From Moorena producens 3L (GTDB lineage Bacteria > Cyanobacteriota > Cyanobacteriia > Cyanobacteriales > Coleofasciculaceae): a stretch of DNA of 64,000 bases. Below the pieces are notes generated by a model. It was not told where the DNA came from and searched no databases. It saw only the letters and a list, made by a program, of their open reading frames with translations. The stretch spans positions 56,429 to 120,428 of the forward strand of contig NZ_GL890939.1 of NCBI RefSeq assembly GCF_000211815.1. The letters run 5' to 3'. The position numbers and the translations under genes are program-made. Shown piece after piece: positions 52,844 through 61,270 of this stretch (the first letter of the stretch is position 1; each line of letters opens with the position of its first letter).

Positions 52844-55360
52844 ATGGTCACCACTGCTCCAGAAAAAGCCCCAACATCTGCCAAAGACAAAGCCTTCGTC
52901 CTCTGGTTTGAGCAAGTTGGGATTGCCGATATCCCCCTAGTGGGGGGAAAAAATGCCTCTTTGGGGGAAATGATCCGACAACTTACACCAGTAGGAGTTA
53001 GAGTACCCAGTGGCTTCGCTACCACAGCCTATGCCTATCGATATTTTATTGAGAAAGCTGGGTTAGAAGCTAAGCTACGCCAGGCATTCTTGGATCTGGA
53101 TGTGGAAGATGTCAATAACTTGCGGCAACGGGGGATACAAGCGAGAAGCTTAATTCTCAATACCCCATTCCCAGAAGAACTAGCCAATGCGATCGCGCAA
53201 GGCTACCAACAACTATGCCAACGCTATGGGAATGATCCCCAGGAATTCTGTGAGCAGTTTGAGCCAGAGGATCGGGACACTTGCCTACAGTCAAATTACA
53301 ATACAGATGTAGCAGTTCGTTCCAGTGCCACCGCTGAGGACTTACCTGATGCTAGCTTTGCTGGTCAACAGGAAACCTATCTCAACGTCCACGGAGTAAA
53401 AGGGGTTTTAGAAGCCTGTCACAAATGCTTTGCTTCCCTTTTTACCAACCGCGCCATCTCCTATCGAACTGTTAAAGGTTTTGACCATTTTGATGTCGCT
53501 ATCTCTGTCGGTGTGCAGAAAATGGTGCGCTCAGACCTAGCGTCATCTGGTGTGATGTTCTCCATTGACACCGAAACCGGATTTAAAAATGCGGCTTTAG
53601 TAACGGCGGCTTACGGTTTGGGTGAAAACGTTGTCCAAGGAGCAGTCAATCCTGATGAATACCTGGTGTTCAAGCCGACTCTCCAAGAGGGGTATCGCCC
53701 TATCCTAGACAAACGTCTAGGCAGCAAAGAAGTCAAAATGGTCTATGATGACGGCGGTAAACTGACGAAAAATATCTCAGTTCCGCCATCAGAACGGGGA
53801 AAATACGCGATCAATGATGAGGAAATTCTCACCCTAACCAAGTGGGCTAGCATCATTGAAGACCACTATTCCCAGGTGCGGGGTAGCTACACCCCCATGG
53901 ACATTGAGTGGGCTAAAGACGGGAAAACCGGTGAACTCTTTATTGTTCAAGCCCGTCCGGAAACTGTACAATCCCAGAAATCTGCCAATGTTATTTGTCA
54001 TTATCAACTCAAAGGCGATGTAGAGACATTGCAAGCAACGCCTGTGCTAGCCACCGGTCGCGCTGTCGGTGAAATGATTGGTCAAGGCAAAGCAAGGGTA
54101 ATTCTGGATGTTAACAAGATTGACCGTTTCCAAGCCAAAGAGGTCTTGGTCACGGACAAGACAGATCCGGATTGGGAACCTATCATGAAGAGAGCGAGTG
54201 CTATCGTAACTAACCAAGGAGGTCGCACTTGTCACGCTGCCATCATTGCCCGTGAGATGGGTATCCCCGCGATTGTGGGTTGTGGCAATGCCACTAACCA
54301 ATTGAAGACAGGCCAACCAGTGACAGTTTCCTGTGCAGAAGGAGATGAAGGCAAGGTTTATCAAGGGTTGCTGCCCTTTGAGGTGCAAGAAACCCCCCTT
54401 GACAACCTACCGCGCACCCGCACCAAAATCATGATGAATGTGGGGAACCCAGAGAAAGCCTTTAGTCTGTCTTTTCTTCCCTGCGATGGGGTGGGGTTAG
54501 CCCGGTTTGAGTTCATCATTGCCAATCACATTAAGGCACACCCGATGGCGTTGATTCACTTCGATAAACTCGAAGATCCATCGGTCAAGGAAGAAATTGC
54601 TCAGCTGACAGCATTGTATGAGCATAAACCTGACTTCTTTGTGGATAAACTAGCCAACGGGATTAGCATCATTGCTGCTGCTTTCTATCCCAAACCAGTT
54701 ATCGTCAGGATGTCAGATTTCAAGAGTAACGAATACGCCAATCTCTTGGGGGGTCAACAGTTTGAACCCAGGGAAGAGAACCCGATGCTAGGATGGCGAG
54801 GGGCGTCTCGTTACTGTGATGAAATCTACCGGGAAGCCTATGGTTTGGAATGTAAGGCACTCAAACGGGTACGGGATGAGATGGGACTCACAAACGTTAT
54901 CCCCATGATTCCCTTCTGTCGCACCCCTGATGAAGGTCGCCGGGTGCTGGCGGAAATGGAAAAACATGGCTTGAAGCGAGGAGACAATGGGTTACAAGTC
55001 TATGTGATGTGTGAAATCCCCAGTAACGTCATCCTAGCCGACGAGTATAGCCAAATCTTTGACGGCTTCTCCATTGGTTCTAATGACCTGACTCAATTAA
55101 CCCTAGGCTTAGACCGTGACTCTGCGTTAGTTGCCCATATCTTTGACGAACGCAACGAAGCAGTGAAACAGATGGTGCGGATGGTGATAGAAAAAGCCAA
55201 GAAAAATGGTCGCAAGATTGGTATCTGTGGTCAAGCACCAAGTGACTATCCCGAATTTGCCTGCTTCCTAGTGGAGTTAGGAATTGATTCGATCAGCTTG
55301 AACCCTGACTCGGTACTCAAGACACTTCTGGATATCGCCAAGGTAGAAGGAGTAAATTAG
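52844..55360 (+). CDS. ppsA: Phosphoenolpyruvate synthase, 838 aa
   Basis: Converts pyruvate and ATP to PEP, AMP and phosphate. The ATP-grasp domain begins VGGKNASLGEMIRQL and contains VRSSATAEDLPDASFAGQQE. The swivelling phosphohistidine domain has His464 in GGRTCHAAIIARE. The C-terminal PEP/pyruvate barrel has IPMIPFCRTPDEGRRVL and SIGSNDLTQLTLGLDRDS. I place the start at ATG 52844, with AGGAGAAGG upstream, in place of the longer frame from 52787. The 5' leader (52560-52843) is long and contains short hairpins, so post-transcriptional control is possible. Confidence 0.96.
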   Translation: MVTTAPEKAPTSAKDKAFVLWFEQVGIADIPLVGGKNASLGEMIRQLTPVGVRVPSGFATTAYAYRYFIEKAGLEAKLRQAFLDLDVEDVNNLRQRGIQARSLILNTPFPEELANAIAQGYQQLCQRYGNDPQEFCEQFEPEDRDTCLQSNYNTDVAVRSSATAEDLPDASFAGQQETYLNVHGVKGVLEACHKCFASLFTNRAISYRTVKGFDHFDVAISVGVQKMVRSDLASSGVMFSIDTETGFKNAALVTAAYGLGENVVQGAVNPDEYLVFKPTLQEGYRPILDKRLGSKEVKMVYDDGGKLTKNISVPPSERGKYAINDEEILTLTKWASIIEDHYSQVRGSYTPMDIEWAKDGKTGELFIVQARPETVQSQKSANVICHYQLKGDVETLQATPVLATGRAVGEMIGQGKARVILDVNKIDRFQAKEVLVTDKTDPDWEPIMKRASAIVTNQGGRTCHAAIIAREMGIPAIVGCGNATNQLKTGQPVTVSCAEGDEGKVYQGLLPFEVQETPLDNLPRTRTKIMMNVGNPEKAFSLSFLPCDGVGLARFEFIIANHIKAHPMALIHFDKLEDPSVKEEIAQLTALYEHKPDFFVDKLANGISIIAAAFYPKPVIVRMSDFKSNEYANLLGGQQFEPREENPMLGWRGASRYCDEIYREAYGLECKALKRVRDEMGLTNVIPMIPFCRTPDEGRRVLAEMEKHGLKRGDNGLQVYVMCEIPSNVILADEYSQIFDGFSIGSNDLTQLTLGLDRDSALVAHIFDERNEAVKQMVRMVIEKAKKNGRKIGICGQAPSDYPEFACFLVELGIDSISLNPDSVLKTLLDIAKVEGVN

Positions 55361-55374
55361 TGTCCCGGTGTTAG

Positions 55375-55668
55375 GTGTTAAGAGTGTTAGGTATTAAGAA
55401 ATCTACATTACACCTAACCAAATACCTCAATCTTTTCCCCCATAGAGATGACTGGAATCTTGTCGCATTTAGGGGCAAGTTGCAGCTAGCTTCTAGGTTC
55501 AAAACGCCAACGATGCCGAGTTTGGTGCTTGATGTCGCCGAGTTCTTGATCAACAATCCCAGATCATCTTGGAGGAAGGATGAGTTAATAGCAAGAAATT
55601 CTCATGTAATTTCAAATCAAAAATTACATTACAAAACTTTAAGATACGCCAGGGGCGAGGGTGATTAA
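55375..55668 (+). CDS. Doubtful small open frame, 97 aa
   Basis: The first 40 residues come from GTTAGGTATTAAG-like repeated sequence. The later part, MPSLVLDVAEFLINNPRSSW to HYKTLRYARGEGD, is more protein-like and might be a fragment of a larger gene. No family is recognised and no ribosome binding site is obvious. It could be spurious. Confidence 0.2.
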   Translation: MLRVLGIKKSTLHLTKYLNLFPHRDDWNLVAFRGKLQLASRFKTPTMPSLVLDVAEFLINNPRSSWRKDELIARNSHVISNQKLHYKTLRYARGEGD

Positions 55669-56028
55669 CTGGTCCGAAACCATAGAAAACCCTTGGCTAA
55701 CCATAAACTTGACGTTTCATCAAGAGTTGTTTGTTTAAGAAATATAAAATAGGAGGAATTGGGGATGATAGCTCCAGAGAAATATAAATAAAATCTAAAG
55801 ATTAGAAAATAAATCAAGAATGGGTAATTAAATAGAACAAATTCCACCATTTTTGATTTTTCAAAATTTATCAAATGTAGATGAGCTGAAATCACTAGTT
55901 TTATTGCTGTCAGCTCAAGGATAAAACCATGCTAGCCACAACTATGGGAGAAACCACCCCTTGTGGTATGGCTAATCAGGCTGTCTTCAATGGCACAGCC
56001 TAGGGTAAACAGGATCCACAGACAGCAG
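55669..56028. other. AT-rich stretch before the duplicated small genes
   Basis: No accepted gene. A 24-codon frame at 55929-56003 starts MLATTMGET, which loosely echoes the MLTTINET start of the two downstream proteins. It may be a truncated relative, but the evidence is weak. Confidence 0.35.
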
Positions 56029-56703
56029 TTGAACTAGTGCAAGTAGGCCATAGGTATAAAAGGGTGCATTTTTAGACAATTTTTTTTCGAACCATACTAT
56101 AAAGGGTGTTGACATGCTAACAACAATTAACGAAACCATCAAACCAACCTTTGCCGTAGTCTGGCAAACGCTCTCATCTGTGCTCGTTGGGATTGCCCAT
56201 AATCTCCAAGCTATAAAAACCAGGTTTTCAGGCATCTTTTTTAATGAGGTCAACCTAGATGTGATATCTGAGGAAGACAATTGTGAACCCAACCCAGTCA
56301 TAAAGGTATCAATGTTGACTAATGCTGGCTTGGGCAGTGTGCCGTACTACTGCTTCTTTTGGAAAGGTTGAACCAGTGCAAGTAGGCCATGGGTATTAAA
56401 GGGTGCATTTTTAGACAATTTTTTTTTCAATCTATACTATAAAGGGTGTTGACATGCTAACAACAATTAACGAAACCATCAAACCAACCTTTGCCGTAGT
56501 CTGGCAAACGCTGTTATCTGTGCTCGTTGGGATTGCCCATAATTTCCAAGCTATCAAAAGCCTGGTTTCAGGCATCTTCTTTAACCAGGCCAACCTAGAT
56601 GTGATATCTGAGGAAGACAATTGTGAACCCAACCCAGTCATAAAGGTATCAATTTTGACTAATGCTGGCTTGGGGAGTGTACCGTACTACTGCTTCTTGT
56701 GGG
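56029..56703. repeat. 340-bp tandem duplication carrying two small genes
   Basis: The second unit starts at 56368 (TTGAACCAGTGCAAGTAGG) and repeats the first from 56029 (TTGAACTAGTGCAAGTAGG). It includes the shared leader GGGTGCATTTTTAGACAATT, the CTATAAAGGGTGTTGACATG start region and the coding sequence. Identity is highest in the leader and the two coding ends and lowest in the middle of the genes. Confidence 0.92.
56114..56371 (+). CDS. Small duplicated protein A, 85 aa
   Basis: ATG 56114 follows AAAGGGTG. The N-terminal ~35 residues (MLTTINETIKPTFAVVWQTL) are hydrophobic and helical. An acidic stretch EEDNCEPNP follows, and then a C-terminal NAGLGSVPYYCFFWKG with a second Cys. This layout, leader-like N-terminus, acidic hinge and compact aromatic/Gly tail, is compatible with a secreted or post-translationally modified peptide, but no known precursor family is recognised. 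It is the first of two tandem paralogues. The short leader and the coding ends are nearly identical in the two, implying selection or recent copying. Confidence 0.55.
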   Translation: MLTTINETIKPTFAVVWQTLSSVLVGIAHNLQAIKTRFSGIFFNEVNLDVISEEDNCEPNPVIKVSMLTNAGLGSVPYYCFFWKG

Positions 56704-56723
56704 AAGAACGTAGATTGTACTGA
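56454..56723 (+). CDS. Small duplicated protein B, 89 aa
   Basis: Paralogue of the preceding gene, same start (MLTTINETIKPTFAVVWQTL) and same EEDNCEPNPVIKVS-LTNAGLGSVPYYCF tail, differing mainly at residues ~31-43 (NFQAIKSLVSGIFFNQANLD) and at the extreme C-terminus (LWEERRLY). Both cysteines are conserved. No modification enzyme or transporter gene lies next to the pair. If these are modified peptides the enzymes act in trans. The function is unknown. Confidence 0.55.
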   Translation: MLTTINETIKPTFAVVWQTLLSVLVGIAHNFQAIKSLVSGIFFNQANLDVISEEDNCEPNPVIKVSILTNAGLGSVPYYCFLWEERRLY

Positions 56724-56852
56724 TTCCACCTAGTCCAGGCTGGCAGAAATAAGTCACCACTTTCATCTACAAAGGTCGGAGCTGGTCCTACACGCTTATT
56801 TCCGTGTCCCCTGTACTAGTACTAAGTTTCCTTGACAGTATACTACATTAAA

Positions 56853-56903
56853 CCAATTAACGAGAATCCCTGCCTTCTGAAGGTAGGGATTCTCGTTAAT
56901 TGG
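56853..56903. terminator. 51-bp near-perfect palindrome
   Basis: CCAATTAACGAGAATCCCTG at the left pairs with the mirror at the right through a 24-bp stem with one G-T style mismatch and a 3-base CTG loop. It could terminate the duplicated small genes, or it may be a surviving IS200/IS605 end, since GAATCCCTGCCTT..AAGG.AGGGATTC is the style of those ends. Confidence 0.6.
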
Positions 56904-56926
56904 TGGATGAATTGCACATCAATTTC

Positions 56927-57285
56927 ATCTGGCCATCTCCCGATCTGGCCATCCTCACTTGGGTAGGTTTTTTACCTAGCAGGGCGAGTACGTACTGGCA
57001 TTGGGAATAAATTTCGCAAAATATGTGGGATTTTCTACCAGAATTTCCACCGATTACCGACCCATCTCCCCATATTCCCCGACTGGTCGGGGTAATGGAC
57101 CGGTCCGAAATACAGATTACCCATTACCGATTAGCCATTACCCATTACCGATTAGCCATTACCCATTACCTATTACCTATTACCTATTACCTATTACCTA
57201 TTACCTATTACCTATTACCTATTACCTATCTCCAAAGTAAAAAACCTACCCTTGTCAGATCTGGCCATCTCCCGATCTGGCCATC
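56927..57285. repeat. 359-bp block bounded by 27-bp direct repeats with inner inverted repeats
   Basis: ATCTGGCCATCTCCCGATCT plus GGCCATC is present at 56927-56953 and 57259-57285. Just inside, GGGTAGGTTTTTTAC (56961-56975) is mirrored by GTAAAAAACCTACCC (57237-57251). The interior ends with about fifteen ATTACCT/ATTACCG units (57115-57230). No gene. Confidence 0.8.
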
Positions 57286-58019
57286 TGCATCTGTAGTGCT
57301 ACTTTGAAGACTTGCTATAGCTTGGATAGCGCCATAGCTGATTAGGCGGTAAGCTGAGAAGGAGCTGTTGGTTTAACCAACAGTGTGTTAACTGTGGTCT
57401 ACGGATTGGTCTACGGATTTGAAAACTGCGATCAAACGGCATTAACCCTTTCAGTCATGGACCAATTACTAAATCTCAGCAAACTTGATCAAATCTGGTT
57501 TTTACTGAGTCTTCAGATTGGTCAAGCTCACCTCTGTTGGTACGCTTTCACGCTTGTCGGGAAACCCGACCGGGGTCGCACCGCAAATGGTAAACGCTAT
57601 CAAGGTCACGATACCCTGGGGTGCGAGCCAGCTTCAGGCTCTATCGCTTCTGATTAAACAGGTGATGAATTAAATTAGTGAAGCCAGTGTCAGGAGGTGG
57701 CAAACTAGAAGAAATGGATTTAACAAATCCGGGGAGGCAAGAGTGGTTTCGTCTCTGGGACGAAATTCCCCATTCTTCAAAAAGGTGGGGATGGATACTC
57801 CCCCTCAAGAGTTGTCAAAGCGTGTTATTTGGCACTAATTTAGTATTGGTTGTTGACCCGCCTGACTGTCTCGGAACAGATCACCGTTCGTAGCGGTAAG
57901 ACGCTTGGTACAAAAAGAGCAGAGTTCAGGGAAGACTCTTGCCCCAGCTGGTTGACCATTGTTGTCATACCAAGGTGAGAGTGGCGAGTTGAGTTTAGGA
58001 CTGTGGGACACGGTTCTGA
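57286..58019. other. IS debris, no intact gene
   Basis: Contains several small hairpins, a direct GGTCTACGGATT repeat at about 57395-57418, and short frames (57385-57657, 57678-57893) that read like translated non-coding DNA. The first has TLVGKPDRGRTANGKRYQ. It borders the truncated tnpB and is probably rearranged insertion-sequence DNA. Confidence 0.4.
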
Positions 58020-58439
58020 GCCTGTGGAGGGACAGTAAAACCAAAAGGATTGGCCAGGGGTATGCTGGGTAAGCACTGTTTAGATGCAGGATGGGGTCAG
58101 TTTTTCCAAATACTAGAGCAGTGCTGCTTTAAACGTGGAGTTTACTTCCAAAAAGTAGACTCTAAAAAGACTAGCCAAATTTGCCCCAATTGTTTAACTG
58201 AAACTGGCAAAAAGACCTTGGCTGAGCGTGTCCATCATTGTGAAAATTGCGGTTATACCACAGATAGAGATGTGGCAGCCGCTCAAGTAGTCTGCCTACG
58301 TGGGCTTGCAGCCGTGGGACACACGGTCAAGATGCTTTCTGAGGGCAAGTTCGTCGGAATCCCTGGGAAGAAAGAATTCCCGCGCCTTAAGGCCCGGGGA
58401 GTGTCAACAACAGAGAAAGGACGTTCTGATGAAGCGTAA
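58020..58439 (+). pseudogene. tnpB: Truncated TnpB (IS200/IS605 group), C-terminal third
   Basis: About 140 residues from GTVKPKGLARGMLGKHCLDA through the complete zinc ribbon (ICPNC and CENCGY) and the last RuvC motif TDRDVAAAQ. The N-terminal two thirds, including the first RuvC Asp, are missing; an in-frame stop stands at 58017. The 3' end has the hairpin CCCGCGCCTTAAGGCCCGGGG (58380-58400), the usual right end of these elements. The remnant overlaps the start of the TPR gene by 11 bp. Unlike the TnpB at 23715-25082 it keeps the zinc ribbon, so it comes from a different element. Confidence 0.85.
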
Positions 58440-61227
58440 AAATCAAGACATGTTAGCACTGGTGTGGCGAAGCACTATTGTTTTGTCATTTTTCCTGTTG
58501 CCTGTTGGCCTTGGCAGTGCCCAATCCATCGAACCTGACCCACCAAAACAGATAGTCGCTCAGGGCTCAAGTCAAAAGCCAGTTCAAACTGACGCTAATC
58601 TTAGCTTTAAGCGGGTGACGCTCCTGTCTAATGTTTTGCTGATTGTGCTGGTGACTCTGGTACTGCTACTGGTGGCCGCGATCGCAGCGTTGTGGCTGCT
58701 AAGAAGGTCTGTGATTCGTGAGGTTGCGCAAATCGTGAGAGCTCACCTCAATGAAATGACTGACTTGGAAGATAGGATTGCCAGTGCTAATAAAAATGTT
58801 CAAAGTATCCTAGAAAAAACTGAAGAGATTGCCTTGGAGCTAGATCAGCAGGCGGCAGAGTTTAAACAAGACCTAAGTTTTAAACGAGAAAATCTATCTA
58901 AGCTGCTATCGAAATTGTCTCAGTCCCAGCAACAGGCATTAACGACAATCAAGACGCAAAAAACCGATACTCAACAAGAGCTAGAACAATTAGAGACTGA
59001 CTTGGCATCAAGACTGTCTAAACTCGAGCAAGACGCTACAAAGCAACGGGATAGTTTTCTGAAGTATCTAGAAAACTTAAGCGCTGAGTTTGCCCCCCAA
59101 TTATCTGAACTCAAGGGGGATGTGCAAGCCCAGAAAGAGACAATACTGAAGAAACTGAATCAATTAGAGACTGAGTTTGGCTCCGAACTGTCTGCTCTTA
59201 AGGAAACTGCGGCAAACCAAAAGGACTTAACTTTAAAAGATTTAGAAAAATTAGGGGCTGAATTTACTCCTGAATTATCGAAAATCCAGGCGGATGTGCA
59301 AGCCCAGAAAGAGATAATACTGAAGAAACTGAACCAATCAGAGACTGAGTTTGGCTCCGAACTGTCTGACTTGAAAGCCAAGACTCAAAAACAAAGCAAA
59401 GATTACCTGCAAACCATAGAAAAATCAAGTGCTGACTTTGCTCCTCAACTATCTGAACTTCAGGGGAATGTACAAGAACATAAGGATAAAGTCCTGCAGC
59501 AACTAAATCAATCAGAGTCTGAGTTTGCTGTTGAACTGTCTGAGCTTAAGGCAAAGGCTGATCAAGAAAGGAACAGTTACCTCAAGAATCTAGAAAAACT
59601 CACCTCTGATTTTGCTCCTCAACTATCTTTACTCAAAGCCAATGTCCAAGGGCATCAAGATAAAGTATTGGATAAACTGAACCAATCAGAGACAGAGTTT
59701 GCCTCAAAATTGTCTGAACTTGAAGCCAAGGCTCAACAGCAACGGGATTTAATACTAGAAAATCTAAAAAAGCTAGAGACAGAGTTTACTCCTCAGCTAT
59801 CTGACATTAAGGTGGATGCTGAACAAAAAGCTCAACATAAAATCGATTTAGCTCTTCAGAAGCTAGAGCAATTAGGAAATGACATTACTGAACAACTTTC
59901 AAAATCCCAGTCGAAGATTGAAGTGCAAATTGATAAGAATCTCCAGCATCTGAAAGAGCTAGAGGCTAACTTAAACACTGAAGTTTATGACTCTCAATCA
60001 GGAATTAAAACCCAGAAGGCTCAGACCATTCAGAGTCTGGAAAAATTAGAAACAGAGGCTAAAACTCAACTTTATGATTTACAGTCGGACATTCAAAATC
60101 GAAAAGATATAATCCTTCAAAATCTGGACAAATTGGAAACAACCTTGGCTGCTCAGCTGTCTGAGGTCGAATCTGATGCTCAAACCGAGAAGGATAAGAT
60201 TCTACAACAACTAGCAGAGATTTCCCCAACATCCATTGCAGAAGCTGCTCTGTCTGAAGTGCTGCAAAACACTCAAACTCTGACAGAACAATTAGAACGC
60301 CTCAAATCTAACCATCCTAAGTTGTTCTTGAATCCAGATGACTATGTGAATCAGGGCAATACTCTATTCTCTCAAGGGCAGTATCAAGATGCGATCGCTT
60401 CCTATGATCAAGTTCTTGACCTTCAACCGAATAACCCTGATATTTGGTACCAGCGAGGTATGGCATTATGGGAACTACAGCAGTATCAAGATGCGATCGC
60501 TTCCTATGACAAAGTAATTGAAATCAAGCCAGATGACCCAGATAGCTGGTATCAAAGAGGCCTGGCTTTAATGGAACTGCGGCGGTATGAAGGAGCAGTG
60601 GTTGCTTTTAATAAGGTGGTTAAATTCAAACCAGACCACTACAAAGCCTGGTTAAACCGGGGCATGACCCTAAGACGGTTGAGACGCTACGAAGATGCGA
60701 TCGCTTCCTATGACAAAGCCCTAGAAATTCAGCCAAATTATCATCAAGCTTGGGTTGACCGAGGAGTCGCACTGGGAATGCTACAAAAGCATGAAGAGGC
60801 CTTTGGCTCCTTCGACCAAGCTGTTCAAGTTCAGCCAGATAATACAGTAGCCTGGTTGAATCGAGGCATGGCTCTAGATGTATTAGAAAGATACCAAGAA
60901 GCTGTTGCCTCTTTTGACAAGGCTATTGAATTAAATTCCGACTCCCATAAAGCCTGGAATTACAGAGGTTCTACCTTAGTCAAGCTAGAACAGAATGATC
61001 AGGCATTGGAAAGCATTAATCGGGCTTTGGAGATTCAACCTGAGTATGCTGCTGGTTATTATAACAAAGCAATAGTTTATTCTTCCCAGGGTCGAGTAAC
61101 CTTAGCTGTGGAAAACCTAGAGCAGGCGATTGAGCTAAATCCAAGGTATCGGGAAGAAGCCAGTAATGATCCGGATTTTGAGGCTATTTCAGACGATGAT
61201 CGCTTCTGGCAGTTGATTGGAGGCTAG
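58429..61227 (+). CDS. Membrane-anchored coiled-coil/TPR protein, 932 aa
   Basis: Signal-like N-terminus (STIVLSFFLLPVGLGSAQS), then a transmembrane segment around 64-90 (LLSNVLLIVLVTLVLLLVAA). Residues ~105-610 are a very long coiled coil of apolipoprotein-like character, with repeats of the form LEKLxxEFxPQLSELKxxVQ spaced about 40 residues. Residues ~636-925 contain about eight TPR units (ALEIQPNYHQAWVDRG and similar). It probably scaffolds a complex at the membrane. I use ATG 58429 with AAAGGA upstream; the longer frame from 58300 reads through IS sequence. It lies 24 bp after an IS end, which may supply or have replaced its promoter. Confidence 0.85.
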   Translation: MKRKNQDMLALVWRSTIVLSFFLLPVGLGSAQSIEPDPPKQIVAQGSSQKPVQTDANLSFKRVTLLSNVLLIVLVTLVLLLVAAIAALWLLRRSVIREVAQIVRAHLNEMTDLEDRIASANKNVQSILEKTEEIALELDQQAAEFKQDLSFKRENLSKLLSKLSQSQQQALTTIKTQKTDTQQELEQLETDLASRLSKLEQDATKQRDSFLKYLENLSAEFAPQLSELKGDVQAQKETILKKLNQLETEFGSELSALKETAANQKDLTLKDLEKLGAEFTPELSKIQADVQAQKEIILKKLNQSETEFGSELSDLKAKTQKQSKDYLQTIEKSSADFAPQLSELQGNVQEHKDKVLQQLNQSESEFAVELSELKAKADQERNSYLKNLEKLTSDFAPQLSLLKANVQGHQDKVLDKLNQSETEFASKLSELEAKAQQQRDLILENLKKLETEFTPQLSDIKVDAEQKAQHKIDLALQKLEQLGNDITEQLSKSQSKIEVQIDKNLQHLKELEANLNTEVYDSQSGIKTQKAQTIQSLEKLETEAKTQLYDLQSDIQNRKDIILQNLDKLETTLAAQLSEVESDAQTEKDKILQQLAEISPTSIAEAALSEVLQNTQTLTEQLERLKSNHPKLFLNPDDYVNQGNTLFSQGQYQDAIASYDQVLDLQPNNPDIWYQRGMALWELQQYQDAIASYDKVIEIKPDDPDSWYQRGLALMELRRYEGAVVAFNKVVKFKPDHYKAWLNRGMTLRRLRRYEDAIASYDKALEIQPNYHQAWVDRGVALGMLQKHEEAFGSFDQAVQVQPDNTVAWLNRGMALDVLERYQEAVASFDKAIELNSDSHKAWNYRGSTLVKLEQNDQALESINRALEIQPEYAAGYYNKAIVYSSQGRVTLAVENLEQAIELNPRYREEASNDPDFEAISDDDRFWQLIGG

Positions 61228-61233
61228 AATGCT

Positions 61234-61270
61234 TTTGCTCTCCTGGGTCACCTTAGCCCAGAAGAGCAAA
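61234..61270. terminator. Bidirectional terminator between TPR and membrane-protein genes
   Basis: TTTGCTCTCCTGGG pairs with CCCAGAAGAGCAAA with one mismatch and a 9-base loop. It starts 7 bp after the TPR stop and includes the stop of the convergent gene. Confidence 0.75.

Noticed and set aside
55987..56301. Minus-strand frames antisense to the duplicated small genes (also 56432-56641)
   Set aside because: They mirror the duplication. The plus-strand frames have a better ribosome binding site, and the differences between copies fall in a pattern more consistent with the plus-strand reading, although I could not compute substitution ratios.
57001..57307. Two frames with repeated ITYYLLP
   Set aside because: They are translations of the ATTACCT array.
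57385..58076. Possible group II intron (GGTGCGAGCC near 57622 to ACGGTTCTGAG near 58010)
   Set aside because: The ends loosely recall group II introns, but no convincing domain V or reverse-transcriptase frame could be drawn.
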